The notes below the pieces were generated by a model that was not told the origin of the DNA, did no database searches, and saw nothing but the letters and a program-made list of their open reading frames with translations. From Candidatus Scalindua japonica (lineage in GTDB: Bacteria > Planctomycetota > Brocadiia > Brocadiales > Scalinduaceae): 64,000 bases of DNA. Positions 46,365 through 56,487 of the stretch are shown here, piece by piece. The DNA lies in the NCBI RefSeq assembly GCF_002443295.1, contig NZ_BAOS01000001.1, positions 124,001-188,000 of the forward strand. The letters are read 5' to 3'. The translations under genes were made by a program, and so were the position numbers. Every line of letters begins with the position of its first letter. Position 1 is the stretch's first letter.

Positions 46365-47171
46365 ATGATGAAAGATTTAACAATTTCCATTGTAAATTAT
46401 AATTCGAAGGAACATATTTTGAAATGTATAGAGTCAATATATGCTCATGGGGAAGGTATTGATATTGATGTTTATGTAGTTGATAATAATTCCACTGACG
46501 GCAGTGTTGATGATATAAAAAAGAATTATCCTGATGTTAAATTAATTATGAATAATGAAAACAGAGGATTTGGAGATGCTAATAACCAGGTACTTAAACG
46601 GTTTAATTCAAGATACTGTTTAATAACAAATCCTGATATAATTATTCTTTCTGGTACCCTTCAGGAGTTGGTGAAATTTATGGATGCGAATAAGGATGCC
46701 GGCGCGGTAGGATGTAAAGTTTTAAATCCAGATAGATCGTTACAGTATTCTTGTAGAAGGTATCCCTCTTTTATCATGTCAATTAGTAGAGGATTATTGA
46801 TTGATTCAATTTTTCCAAATAATAAGATTATAAAAAAATACCTCATGATGGATTCGGAACATGATAAAGTCATGCCTGTTGAATGGCTTACAGGTTGTTG
46901 TTTAATGGTCAGACACGAAACAATAAAAGAGGTTGGTACATTTGATAAAAACTTTTTTATGTATTTTGAAGATGTCGATATTTGCCGCAGGATAAATAAA
47001 AATTGGAAGGTGTATTATCTACCGGACGTCCAGATGATACATGGGTATCAAAGCAATAGTAGAAGAATTGGAAATTTGAAGCATAAGTTAATTCATTTGA
47101 AAAGCGCAATTTACTTTTTTAAAAAACACGGATTATTTACCAATAATACAGATGTTTTACAGGAGAACTAA
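46365..47171 (+). CDS. GT2-family glycosyltransferase
   Basis: A GT-A enzyme of 268 residues from the ATG at 46365 (a TTG at 46341 would add eight residues; neither has a strong ribosome site). It has LTISIVNYNSKEHI, VVDNNSTDGS, NPDIIIL as the DxD region and EWLTGCCLMVRHETIKEVGTFDKNFFMYFEDVDICRRI. It is related to the GT2 at 39610 but lacks that protein's C-terminal hydrophobic part. The 231 bp before it hold no gene. Its end overlaps the long upstream frame of the next gene but stops just before the chosen start. Confidence 0.92.
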   Translation: MMKDLTISIVNYNSKEHILKCIESIYAHGEGIDIDVYVVDNNSTDGSVDDIKKNYPDVKLIMNNENRGFGDANNQVLKRFNSRYCLITNPDIIILSGTLQELVKFMDANKDAGAVGCKVLNPDRSLQYSCRRYPSFIMSISRGLLIDSIFPNNKIIKKYLMMDSEHDKVMPVEWLTGCCLMVRHETIKEVGTFDKNFFMYFEDVDICRRINKNWKVYYLPDVQMIHGYQSNSRRIGNLKHKLIHLKSAIYFFKKHGLFTNNTDVLQEN

Positions 47172-47172
47172 T

Positions 47173-49386
47173 ATGAAAAACTTAAAAAATATGTTGGTTT
47201 TTGTATTTTCTTTCATCGTAATATTTGCAGCAGTTGTTTCTTGTTCAACACATAAGGGGATTGGAAGCGATATTAGCAGCAATACAATAGTTGATAGTTT
47301 TGAGAATAAACTTAAAGGATGGAGTGTATTTAAACATCCAACGGTTAATATTAAATATACTCTTGATTCAAATAAGGTGAAGGACGGAAGAATGGCTATG
47401 AAGATAGATTATTCCTTCAAGAAGAAAAATCCCTTCATTGCTTTTCTTATTAAAGACCTTGGCACAACCCGGGATTGGTCAGAATATGATTCAATTGGAT
47501 TATGGACTTTTATACCTGAGAAAGCTAAGGGCTTGAGCAATTTATCCATAATGGCATATGATGACGATGGGAACGCTTATATAGCACAGCATGTTAGAAA
47601 TCTCAAGGAAGCTGGCTGGGAAAGATCAACAGTATCTTTTTCACAATTTGTTTACTCAAGCGGTCCATCCAGCGATAAGCCCTTAGACCTGGAACAGATA
47701 AGAAAGATAGCAGTCGGTATATATCAGCCATCCAGTTTCAAGGACAAAAAATTCTCCATTTATATTGATGATATACGACTTATCAGGAAAGGAGACGACC
47801 AGAAACAGGACCCCAGTGGTACTGAAATTACTAAAGAAACTCCTGTGCAGAGAGATGACGGGCAAGGCATTTCCACTGTCAGCAAGCTCCCCAAAGGAAC
47901 TCCATTACAGGGAACTGATTTTTTAGTAGATAATTTTGATTCAGGCCTTTCTGGCTGGTCAACTAATCAGACGAAAACATTAAAACTTAATTATTCCATA
48001 GATGATTCTATAAGAAAAGAAGGGAACCCTTCTCTCAAATTACAATATAAATTTAAAAAGAAGAAACCCTTTCTGGGATTTGTTGAAAAAGATTTAGGCT
48101 CAACCAGAAATTGGAAAGGTTCAGATTCGATCACCTTCTGGTCCCATATTCCTCAAGGGGCAAAAGGCCTTATTGATTTATCTGTCATGTTATACGAAGA
48201 AGATGGAAGCGCGTATATAGCACAGCATGCCAGAGGGTTGAAAACGACTGGTTGGAAGGAAATAACCGTCCCATTTTCAAAATTCTTTTTATCCGGAGGT
48301 AAGAATAAAGATGAAAATGATAGATTAGATCTTGATCAGATTAGAAAAATCGGCATAGGGATTTATCAGCCAAAAAAATTTAAAGATAAAAAATTTATTA
48401 TTTATGTAAATAATATACGCGCAGTACATACTGGTAGCCAGAGGACAGCAACGCAACTACCCGGCACGCGGATAACCAGGCCTGAAGAATTAGGAAAATT
48501 TGAGCCAGAGGATGGTAATGTCTATCATGGAGTGTGGTTTTTTCCAGGTTTGAAGAAGATTGTTGATAAAGGAGGTACCGTTCCATGGGAAAAGCAATTA
48601 GACGAAAATGAGATTTCAGAATACGAAAACCTTGCAGGAAGAACGTCAACAATTTTATCTTTTGGCTGGCCGTTCACTAAGGAATTTCCTATGCAAATGT
48701 GTAAAAAAATAGATCAGATGGGCAAGGTTCCTCACCTGGGTGCCATTGCCAGCAAAACAAAACCTTCAGAGGTAATTAAAGGGAATCTGGACAAAACAAT
48801 TAAAAATTGGGCTAAAGGAGCGAAAGAATTTAGAAAGCCTATATTTTTCAGATTTTTCTCAGAAATGAATGGCAACTGGAATAATTTCAGTGCGGCATTA
48901 AACCCATCAGAGACTCCTCAGATGTTTATTCAAGCATGGCGGCATGTGGTTAATACATTCAGGAAGTATGGAGCGGACAACCTTATATTTGTCTGGGCCC
49001 CTTTAGGTGTAGATATAGGTAGTGTTCACTGGACAGAATACTATCCTGGTGATGAATATGTAGATTGGGTGGGAATCTCGGTGTACTCTTTTCTGGGCAA
49101 CGGTGATCCGGAATCACAGATTATGGGTATATATAATGACTACGCACAACGCAAACCGATAATGATTGCTGAAAGTGCTGCCGGGGATGCAGATAATAAT
49201 CCAAAAAAATATAATCCGGGGAACAGATATGCTGATAGTCCGGAAAAATGGATTAATAGATATTTTGATACGTTAGAAAAAAAAGCACCACGTGTTAAGG
49301 CTTTCATCTGGTTTAACATAGAGAAAGAAAGAGTATGGAGGATCCAGGAGTCACCGAAAAAATTAAAATCTATAAAAAACGTTTAA
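47173..49386 (+). CDS. GH26-like glycoside hydrolase lipoprotein with duplicated N-terminal domain
   Basis: A 737-residue exported protein. The ATG at 47173 is chosen for its ribosome site ACAGGAGAAC. A lipoprotein signal ends in VVSCS. Two repeats of about 165 residues follow (IVDSFENKLKGWSVF... and LVDNFDSGLSGWSTN...), each like a CBM11/CIA30 beta-sandwich. The C-terminal TIM-barrel part (about 440-735) resembles GH26 endo-mannanases: GVWFFPG, FFRFFSEMNGNW (likely acid/base Glu) and PIMIAESAAG (likely nucleophile Glu). EPS loci often carry such a hydrolase to trim or release polymer. This suggests a beta-mannan or related backbone, as inference only. Confidence 0.88.
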   Translation: MKNLKNMLVFVFSFIVIFAAVVSCSTHKGIGSDISSNTIVDSFENKLKGWSVFKHPTVNIKYTLDSNKVKDGRMAMKIDYSFKKKNPFIAFLIKDLGTTRDWSEYDSIGLWTFIPEKAKGLSNLSIMAYDDDGNAYIAQHVRNLKEAGWERSTVSFSQFVYSSGPSSDKPLDLEQIRKIAVGIYQPSSFKDKKFSIYIDDIRLIRKGDDQKQDPSGTEITKETPVQRDDGQGISTVSKLPKGTPLQGTDFLVDNFDSGLSGWSTNQTKTLKLNYSIDDSIRKEGNPSLKLQYKFKKKKPFLGFVEKDLGSTRNWKGSDSITFWSHIPQGAKGLIDLSVMLYEEDGSAYIAQHARGLKTTGWKEITVPFSKFFLSGGKNKDENDRLDLDQIRKIGIGIYQPKKFKDKKFIIYVNNIRAVHTGSQRTATQLPGTRITRPEELGKFEPEDGNVYHGVWFFPGLKKIVDKGGTVPWEKQLDENEISEYENLAGRTSTILSFGWPFTKEFPMQMCKKIDQMGKVPHLGAIASKTKPSEVIKGNLDKTIKNWAKGAKEFRKPIFFRFFSEMNGNWNNFSAALNPSETPQMFIQAWRHVVNTFRKYGADNLIFVWAPLGVDIGSVHWTEYYPGDEYVDWVGISVYSFLGNGDPESQIMGIYNDYAQRKPIMIAESAAGDADNNPKKYNPGNRYADSPEKWINRYFDTLEKKAPRVKAFIWFNIEKERVWRIQESPKKLKSIKNV

Positions 49387-49625
49387 GTAACAAACGATAT
49401 GGTGCAAAACCTGAATAAAATTTATTCAAAATACGCTTTTTTCTGTAGCAGGTAAATTTTTAATTCTGGTGATTAATGCAAATCATTAAAGGCAATAGTT
49501 TGATTAATTTTTTCTATAAAAAAATTAAGGTAAGCAGCTGAATGGTTGTTCGGTATATCATATAGTTAGTTTACATACGAATCTCATAATACCGGTAATA
49601 ACGAATTAGTATAAAGGGAGTTAAC

Positions 49626-50993
49626 ATGAAAGTTGTTTTAATAAATCCACCAGTAGGTGCCGAAAGATACAAATCAAACCAGTCTTGTATACCCAGGGCA
49701 GGACTTGGATATCTGGCTTCTTATCTGGAGAAAAACAGCATACATTGTGATGTAATCGATGGAAAGTTTGAATGGTTATCTGTAGAAGATATCTGTAATA
49801 AAGTTTCTGCCACTAAACCTGAAATAGTTGGGTTTTCTGCGATGACACCTGATATTTTTGCTGCAAGTAATATTGCAAAAAGGATAAAAGAGGTTATGCC
49901 GGACATTTTTATCGTTTTAGGAGGGGCACATGCTATCGCTATGCCCCGGGAAAGTCTTAATGAATTTCCAGAAATTGATTTTGTCGTTACCGGTGAAGGA
50001 GAAGAGACACTTGTTGAACTGGTAAATTCGATTTCCGGCGCAAGGAATTATCGTGAAATATCAGGCCTGGGTTTCCGAAAAGGCAAAGAGATTGTAATAA
50101 ATCCATCAAGAGGTTATATTCGTAATCCTGACTCGTTGCCATTTCCCGCATGGGACAAATTTAAAAATAACAGCAATACCTATTTTGTACTTTCATCAAG
50201 GGGATGTCCATACCAATGCTCTTTCTGTATGAGATCATCGGGTAATGTTGTCAGAGATCGTACGCCAGAGAATGTTGTTAAGGAAATTGAATGGCTGGTA
50301 GAGAAGTTTAATCCAAAAAAAATAATATTTATAGATGAAACATTTACTTTAAGAAAGGCAAAAGTGCTGGAACTAACGAGTCTTCTTTTGAAGAAAGGTT
50401 TAAATAAAAAAATAAAATGGGTTGCCCAGACACGAGTTGATAAAAGAGATCCTGAAGTATTTGCAAGGATGAAGGAAGCAGGCTGCGAACAGATAGAATT
50501 TGGGGTCGAAAGCGGAAATCAGCAAATACTAAATAATGTTGATAAAAGTATAACTTTGACACAAGTAGAAGAGACGGTAAAGCTTGCCAGGAAGACAGGG
50601 TTGTTTATCGCCTGTACTTTTATCATTGGTCATCCTTATGAGACCGAAGAAACAATAAAGGATACTATTAACTTTGCCGTAAAGTTAAAACCTGATTTTG
50701 TGTCATTTGGCATAATGTCGCCGTATCCGGGAACGAAGATATGGGACATGGCGAGAGTGGGAGAAGGCAATTACCGGTTGTTATCACATAACTGGGAAGA
50801 GTATACAAGGTTTGGAGGTGGTTGTCTGGAATTGACAAATCTTCCCAGAAAAAGACTGGAAGTGTTGCAGGTAAAGGCATACGTTTCCTTTTATCTAAGA
50901 ACTTTCAAGATTATAAGGTTTATCCAATATAGTCTTCCAAGGTTAAAACAGTCAAAAGTGGTCTTAAAGAAGGCTTTTTTTGGTAAAGTATAA
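49626..50993 (+). CDS. Cobalamin-binding-type radical SAM protein (group 1)
   Basis: A 455-residue protein. The B12-like domain includes RAGLGYLASYLEKNSIHCDVID, GFSAMTPDIFAAS and VLGGAHAIAMP. The radical SAM core has SSRGCPYQCSFCMRS, FIDETFTLRK, EFGVESGNQQIL and FIIGHPYETEET. It is closely related to the protein at 59903, sharing MTPDI, VESGNQ, GHPYET and MxPYPGTxxW. Ribosome site AAAGGGAG. Family members include BchE-like cyclases and C- or P-methylases. Confidence 0.93.
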   Translation: MKVVLINPPVGAERYKSNQSCIPRAGLGYLASYLEKNSIHCDVIDGKFEWLSVEDICNKVSATKPEIVGFSAMTPDIFAASNIAKRIKEVMPDIFIVLGGAHAIAMPRESLNEFPEIDFVVTGEGEETLVELVNSISGARNYREISGLGFRKGKEIVINPSRGYIRNPDSLPFPAWDKFKNNSNTYFVLSSRGCPYQCSFCMRSSGNVVRDRTPENVVKEIEWLVEKFNPKKIIFIDETFTLRKAKVLELTSLLLKKGLNKKIKWVAQTRVDKRDPEVFARMKEAGCEQIEFGVESGNQQILNNVDKSITLTQVEETVKLARKTGLFIACTFIIGHPYETEETIKDTINFAVKLKPDFVSFGIMSPYPGTKIWDMARVGEGNYRLLSHNWEEYTRFGGGCLELTNLPRKRLEVLQVKAYVSFYLRTFKIIRFIQYSLPRLKQSKVVLKKAFFGKV

Positions 50994-51004
50994 AACTAGG
51001 CTAA

Positions 51005-51721
51005 ATGGAAACTGTTATTGTCATACCAACTTATAACGAGGAAGAAAATATAAAAAAATTACTTGCTGAAATATTTTCTTTAAACATGGATATTGATGTG
51101 GTAGTAGTTGATGACTCCTCACCTGATAAAACAGCTGATATTGTTGAACAGTTAAAAATGAGCAATCAGAGAATTCATCTAATTCGCAGGAACAGGCAGA
51201 AAAGCTTTGCAGCATCTTATCAAGATGGATTTGAATACGCACAAAGTATGAGGCCGAAATATATATTTCAGATGGATGCAGATCTTTCACACCCTTCAAA
51301 GTTTATCCCTGACTTTTTAAAAAATATTGCAGGAAATGATCTGATAATTGGTTCAAGGTATATAAAAGGAATTCGCGTTATCAACTGGTCAATAAAAAGA
51401 CTTGCAATGAGTCTTTTCGCAAACAGGTATATTAAATATGTGCTTAGTCTCCCTTTCGAAGACTGTACCAGTGGGTTCAGATGCTGGGACGCACGGGCAT
51501 TAAGCAATATATGCATGAACCATATGTCTTCAAACGGTTATGCTTTTCTCGTAGAAATGGTATATATCGCGCATAAAAATAAATACACTATAAAAGAGAT
51601 ACCTATCGTATTTGTCGAAAGAAATTTTGGTGTTTCCAAAATGTCGTTCAATTTGATTATTGAATCTACGCTGCTGCCATGGAAACTATTGTTAAAGAAT
51701 ATTATTAGAAGACAAAAATAG
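51005..51721 (+). CDS. DPM1-like polyprenyl-phosphate sugar synthase (GT2)
   Basis: A 238-residue enzyme of the dolichol-phosphate mannosyltransferase type: VIVIPTYNEEENIKKLL, VVVDDSSPDKTADI, QMDADLSHPSKFIP and LIIGSRYIKG. Without C-terminal membrane helices it corresponds to the short soluble class. It would load a sugar from a nucleotide donor onto undecaprenyl phosphate, supplying membrane GT-C enzymes such as the one at 44376. It starts 11 bp after the radical SAM gene. Confidence 0.93.
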   Translation: METVIVIPTYNEEENIKKLLAEIFSLNMDIDVVVVDDSSPDKTADIVEQLKMSNQRIHLIRRNRQKSFAASYQDGFEYAQSMRPKYIFQMDADLSHPSKFIPDFLKNIAGNDLIIGSRYIKGIRVINWSIKRLAMSLFANRYIKYVLSLPFEDCTSGFRCWDARALSNICMNHMSSNGYAFLVEMVYIAHKNKYTIKEIPIVFVERNFGVSKMSFNLIIESTLLPWKLLLKNIIRRQK

Positions 51722-51770
51722 TAAAGCAAAAGAGTTTATAAAAATTGTATGTCAGGAAAGTGAGGCAAAA

Positions 51771-53264
51771 ATGAGGGTACTGTTCTATTACAGAGGGATT
51801 GAAGCGCCCGGGGTTGAATATCTTATGTCGTACCTCAAGATGAAAGGTCATCAGGTAGGGCTGCTGTTTGACCCTGGCCTTGATGACAATCTCTTTCTAA
51901 AACTCAAATTTATGAAAAGGTTCAATCAGTATGAATACCTCCTCGAGAAGGCCAGGGACTTTAAACCTGATATCCTTGCTTTTTCTATTGTTACTAATAT
52001 ATATCCTTTTATTAATGCGATACTCCCCACATTAAAAAAAGAGTTATCTGTCCCGGTTATTGCTGGAGGTCCACATGTATCAGCTCTCCCTGAGTATGTG
52101 CTTCAGAATGAGCATATTGATATGGCTTGCATAGGAGAAGGGGAATTAGCTTTTGCGGAGTTACTGGATAAAATGGAGAGGGGCGTAGAAATATATGATA
52201 CTAAAAATATATGGTTCAAAAAAGACGGCGAGATAATTAAAAATGATCTCAGGGGCCTGGTAGAGGATCTTGACCAATTGCCGTTCCCGGAGAAAGGTCC
52301 ATTTTATGAATACGGATGTTTTCATGACAACCTGGAGGTAGTGACGGGGAGGGGGTGCCCCTACAATTGCACATTTTGTAATATCCATTTTCAGCGTAGT
52401 CAGACAAAAGGGAAAGGAAATTTTTTACGGCAAAGAAGCGGCGCCAACGTTATACAGGAAATAAAAAAGCATCTGGAACTATATGATGTAAAGTGCATAA
52501 CATTCCATGATGACAACTTCACTTCGCATCCGCAGTGGATAGAGGAATTTACAGAACTTTATAGAAAAGAGGTGAACCTGCCTTTTTACTGTTTTGCCTA
52601 TCCAACTTCGGTTAACAGGGAGATTATATCTCACCTGAAACGCGCAAACTGTATGCAGATTTTTATGGGACTAGAGTCTGGGGACCCGAATATTCGCAGG
52701 GATATTCTAAAGAGGCCCATGTCTAATGAGCGGATAATAAGTTCTGCAAATATCATAAAGGATTCCGGTATTAGGCTGCAAATTTCAGGTATATTCGGAT
52801 TTCCTGAGGAAAAACCTGAGTCCATGTGGAAAACAGTTGAGCTGGCAGAAACCATAGCTCCAGACCTGATAACCGGCTATGTATTTTATCCTTTCCCGAA
52901 GACTGAATTATTTAATTACGCAGTCAAGAGCGGATATCTTGGTGAGGAGGAAGTTGAAATGGTAAAAAGAGGCGAAGGTGCAATCCATCATGAAAGTATC
53001 CTCAGGCATCCTGAGAAGAAATTGGCCTCTACGCTTGCCAGGCTCATCCCGATATACATTAAATCGCCATCTCTATTCAAGCCACTAATTAAGAAAATCA
53101 TGGTCAGAAAGAAGGCCAGGCTGGCCCTTTTGATTTATTTAGTATCAATTCCTGTCGCCTTACCTTTTCTGGGTATAGAAGGGATAAAAGTAACTCTCAA
53201 GATGGCCTGGCGTGCATATCATTTGAGGCGCAAGCCGTTAGCTCAAGAGGATCAGGTGTTTTAA
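51771..53264 (+). CDS. Cobalamin-binding-type radical SAM protein (group 2, copy 1)
   Basis: A 497-residue protein, MRVLFYYRGIEAPGVEYL. The N-terminal domain has GLLFDPGLDDN and VIAGGPHVSALPEYVL; the radical SAM core has TGRGCPYNCTFCNIHF, FHDDNFTSHPQW, IFMGLESGDPNIRRDIL and GIFGFPEE. A hydrophobic patch near the C-terminus (LALLIYLVSIPVALPFLGIEG) suggests membrane attachment, so a lipid or lipid-linked substrate is plausible. A second copy follows after 138 bp. Ribosome site GTGAGG. Confidence 0.93.
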   Translation: MRVLFYYRGIEAPGVEYLMSYLKMKGHQVGLLFDPGLDDNLFLKLKFMKRFNQYEYLLEKARDFKPDILAFSIVTNIYPFINAILPTLKKELSVPVIAGGPHVSALPEYVLQNEHIDMACIGEGELAFAELLDKMERGVEIYDTKNIWFKKDGEIIKNDLRGLVEDLDQLPFPEKGPFYEYGCFHDNLEVVTGRGCPYNCTFCNIHFQRSQTKGKGNFLRQRSGANVIQEIKKHLELYDVKCITFHDDNFTSHPQWIEEFTELYRKEVNLPFYCFAYPTSVNREIISHLKRANCMQIFMGLESGDPNIRRDILKRPMSNERIISSANIIKDSGIRLQISGIFGFPEEKPESMWKTVELAETIAPDLITGYVFYPFPKTELFNYAVKSGYLGEEEVEMVKRGEGAIHHESILRHPEKKLASTLARLIPIYIKSPSLFKPLIKKIMVRKKARLALLIYLVSIPVALPFLGIEGIKVTLKMAWRAYHLRRKPLAQEDQVF

Positions 53265-53402
53265 AACGACATCTTGTGGCATTTGAGGCGATTTTTCATT
53301 ATGCAGAAAAGAAAATACGGGTAAAGGTGAAAGCTGGCTAGAGGGATCATCAGTTGCGTTTATATAGACAGTAAAAATATATGTTAGGAAATAAGGGGTA
53401 AT

Positions 53403-54887
53403 ATGAAGGTACTTTTTTACTACAGGGGAATTGAATCTATCGGAGTGGAATATCTTATGTCCTATCTGAAAATGAAGGGACATAATGTAGAACTGATTTT
53501 CGACCCCGGGTTGGATGATAACCATTTCCTGAAACTTAAGTTCATGAAAAAATTTAATCAGTATGAATCCCTCCTGGAAAAGGCTAAAAGTTTTGATCCA
53601 GACATTATCGCGGTTTCCATTCCGACTAATTTATATCCTTTTGTTAATAGAATAATACCTCTCTTGAAAAAGGAATTACCCGTCCCCATAATAGCGGGCG
53701 GTCCGCATGTATCAAGCCTTCCTGAATATGTTCTGGAGAACGAAAATATTGACATGATATGCATTGGAGAAGGGGAAGAGGCGTTTGCAGAGCTTTTGGA
53801 CAAAATGGAGAAAAAATTAAACATCTATGATACAAAAAATATGTGGTTTAAAAAAGAGGGAAGAATTATCAAAAACGGTACCAGGAACTTGATTGCAGAC
53901 TTGGACCAGTTGCCTTTTCCTGATAAAAGCCTGTTTTATGAATATGGATGTTTTTATGATAATCTCGAAATGGTAACCGGAAGAGGGTGCCCATTCAAAT
54001 GCACATTTTGTAATATCCATTTCCAGCGCAGTTTGGCAAAGGACAAAGGTAGTTTTATACGCAGAAGAAGTATTCCAAATATCATACAGGAACTTAATGA
54101 ACATTTGAATCGATATGATATAAAATATATATCATTCCACGACGACAATTTCACTACGAGTATCGATTGGATAGAGGAATTTGCAGAACTTTACAAGAAA
54201 GAGATTAATCTTCCTTTTTATTGTTTTGCGTATCCTACAACAGTTAATAAAGAAATAGTATCACAACTTAAGAACGCAAACTGTATGCAGATATTTATGG
54301 GTATGGATTCAGGCGATCCGGATATTAGAAAGAATCTTCTCAAAAGGCCTATGTCTGACGAGCGAATAGAGATGTCAGCTAAAATCATAAAAGATTCAGG
54401 TATAAAACTGCAATTGTCAACTATATTTGGATTTCCGGAAGAGACCCCGGAGTCAATGTGGAAAACCTTACACCTTGCGGAAAAGGTAAATCCTGATATC
54501 GCATCAGGCTATATATTCTATCCCTTTCCAAAAACAGAACTATATGAATACTCTATCAAAAAGGGGTATCTTGGTAATGAAGAAATCGAGAGGATCAAAA
54601 GGGGTGAAGGTGGTTATCATCATGGCAGTATTCTTAAACATCCTTACAAAAAATTAGCCGTGACACTATCTAAGCTTATACCTGTTTATAACAAAACTCC
54701 ATCAATGTTCAGGCCTTTAATAAAATGGCTCATGGCCAGAGAATGTACAAAGCTGGCTCTTGTTATTTATATAATCTCTATTCCTATAGCTTTTCCATTT
54801 CTGGGTATTGACGGTATAAAAGTGACTCTTAGAATGGCCTGGAAAGCATATAGGATGAAGGTGAAGACAGCAAGGCGTGGGAATTAA
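53403..54887 (+). CDS. Cobalamin-binding-type radical SAM protein (group 2, copy 2)
   Basis: A 494-residue tandem paralogue of the preceding protein, similar over its whole length: MKVLFYYRGIESIGVEYLM, IAGGPHVSSLPEYVLENENI, TGRGCPFKCTFCNIHF, FHDDNFTTSIDW, IFMGMDSGDPDIRKNLL and the same hydrophobic C-terminal patch. In the conserved LESGD block it has MDSGD. The two copies may act on successive positions of one substrate or form a pair. Ribosome site AAGGGGT. Confidence 0.93.
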   Translation: MKVLFYYRGIESIGVEYLMSYLKMKGHNVELIFDPGLDDNHFLKLKFMKKFNQYESLLEKAKSFDPDIIAVSIPTNLYPFVNRIIPLLKKELPVPIIAGGPHVSSLPEYVLENENIDMICIGEGEEAFAELLDKMEKKLNIYDTKNMWFKKEGRIIKNGTRNLIADLDQLPFPDKSLFYEYGCFYDNLEMVTGRGCPFKCTFCNIHFQRSLAKDKGSFIRRRSIPNIIQELNEHLNRYDIKYISFHDDNFTTSIDWIEEFAELYKKEINLPFYCFAYPTTVNKEIVSQLKNANCMQIFMGMDSGDPDIRKNLLKRPMSDERIEMSAKIIKDSGIKLQLSTIFGFPEETPESMWKTLHLAEKVNPDIASGYIFYPFPKTELYEYSIKKGYLGNEEIERIKRGEGGYHHGSILKHPYKKLAVTLSKLIPVYNKTPSMFRPLIKWLMARECTKLALVIYIISIPIAFPFLGIDGIKVTLRMAWKAYRMKVKTARRGN

Positions 54888-54907
54888 CAAGGGAATGTTT
54901 TCTATCA

Positions 54908-56110
54908 ATGGATGTAAGAACTGATAATCAAGGGTTAAACGGTCAAGAGTTTAAAAAGCAGTCTATTGTTCTTGAGTCAAGACCAACTCGCGCGTGGATT
55001 TCATTTGCAGGTAAATGTAACCTTAAGTGTGCCCACTGTCCCCGAGCAAGCTATAATGAGTCGGATTTGAGTTCCAATGACATGTCACTGGAACTATTTG
55101 AAAAACTTAAAATCCTTTTTCCATTACTGGAAAAATGCAAGATTGGAGGCAATAACCTTGGCGAACAGCTTTTAGCTGAACATTGGGAACGTTTTTCAGA
55201 TTGTATTGGTAAATATCCTTTTGAGCGTTATTTAGTAACAAATGGGTTACTTTTAGATTCTGAAAAGATTACTCAATTAGTAAGAAATGGCTGGAGTATC
55301 GATTTTTCTACTGAAGGTGCTACAAAAGAGACCTATCGAAGCATAAGAGGTGGTAATTTTGACAAATTTATTGCTGTTATTCAAGAATGTTGTAACCAGA
55401 AGAAATCTCATGGATCAACTAACGCTAAAGTAAGGATTGGTTTTACCGCTTTTTATGACAATATCAGCGAATTATTATTACTTATAAGAACTGGTGCTGA
55501 CCTGGGAGTGGATGAAATTTTAGTATCACACCTTATACCTACAAAAGAATGTCAAAGAAATCAATCCCTCGTGTATCATAAAGGGTTGTCTAACTCTATT
55601 TTTAACGAAGCAAGGACCCTGGCTCAAGAATTGGGAATTTCACTTAAACTGCCTCCGCCATTTCCCATCAGGAAAATGAAGGGCGAGAATGGGTCTATGG
55701 AAGAGACAACCAGTCAATGGGCAAATAAATTGTGTCATCATCCATGGACATCTATCAGTGTAGATGAAAATGGTGTTGTTATGCCATGCTGTGTTTTTGA
55801 TACACCGATGGGTAATCTGCAGGAAGAAGGTTTTGAAGAGATCTGGAATAACCGAAGGTATCAGAGACTGAGAAAGACCGTTAATTCAAACCCCACTGGT
55901 AAGTGCAGGAATTGCCCACTCAGGGGAAGAGAATATACAGGTATGAATTGCAACGATGATTTGGCGCTATTAAGCGTAATAGGCATAGCAGATCATATTG
56001 ACACCGGCTACTTTCTCCGTTTGAAGGTAAGAGAAGTTTTTGGTCAAACAGGGTGGGGTAAAAAAATGCTGCATAAAATAAAGTCTATCAATAAAAGATT
56101 TACATTTTAG
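54908..56110 (+). CDS. Radical SAM/SPASM protein
   Basis: A 400-residue protein with radical SAM motif GKCNLKCAHCPRAS, KIGGNNLGEQLL, LVTNGLLL and STEGATKETYRSIRGG. The SPASM-like end has KLCHHPWTSISVDENGVVMPCCVFDTPMGNL, IWNNRRYQRLRKTV and CRNCPLRG. It is a relative of those at 34677 and 43328. It follows the tandem B12-type pair by 20 bp and is last in this gene run; a 377-bp gap follows. Confidence 0.92.
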   Translation: MDVRTDNQGLNGQEFKKQSIVLESRPTRAWISFAGKCNLKCAHCPRASYNESDLSSNDMSLELFEKLKILFPLLEKCKIGGNNLGEQLLAEHWERFSDCIGKYPFERYLVTNGLLLDSEKITQLVRNGWSIDFSTEGATKETYRSIRGGNFDKFIAVIQECCNQKKSHGSTNAKVRIGFTAFYDNISELLLLIRTGADLGVDEILVSHLIPTKECQRNQSLVYHKGLSNSIFNEARTLAQELGISLKLPPPFPIRKMKGENGSMEETTSQWANKLCHHPWTSISVDENGVVMPCCVFDTPMGNLQEEGFEEIWNNRRYQRLRKTVNSNPTGKCRNCPLRGREYTGMNCNDDLALLSVIGIADHIDTGYFLRLKVREVFGQTGWGKKMLHKIKSINKRFTF

Positions 56111-56487
56111 AATATTAATCGTGTTTAAAGAAATCAATTATTTTTGAAAATATGAGAAGTTATGTAAATAATGAATGTGTGTGCCAGTTCTTTTCTGGTT
56201 TCCAATGTTCTTTTAGATTGATGTTGGACATGTAACATCTGGAATGGTTTGTTATTGTTTTTATTGTTAAATAGTGTAAAATGGAATACGATTTTTATTG
56301 TTTGGTTAAATGTATAAAAAAATCAAAGACAAGGCGCTTCTGTCGTTCTTCTCTCAGAATAACACTTTGAAGTGTCAGTCTTGTTTTTTTAGTCAAGAAT
56401 ATAACTTGATAGATAATAGAGTTATCGAAAATCTTTAAACATAAAAAAATATTTTTTTAACATGTATGGCCGTATGGAGGTAACGTT
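56111..56487. other. 377-bp intergenic stretch
   Basis: AT-rich. A short palindrome (ACACTTTGAAGTGT, 56362-56375) is followed by a T7 run at 56384, a poor terminator candidate because the loop is too small. No gene is seen. A new promoter for the propeller-protein genes is likely here. Confidence 0.4.
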
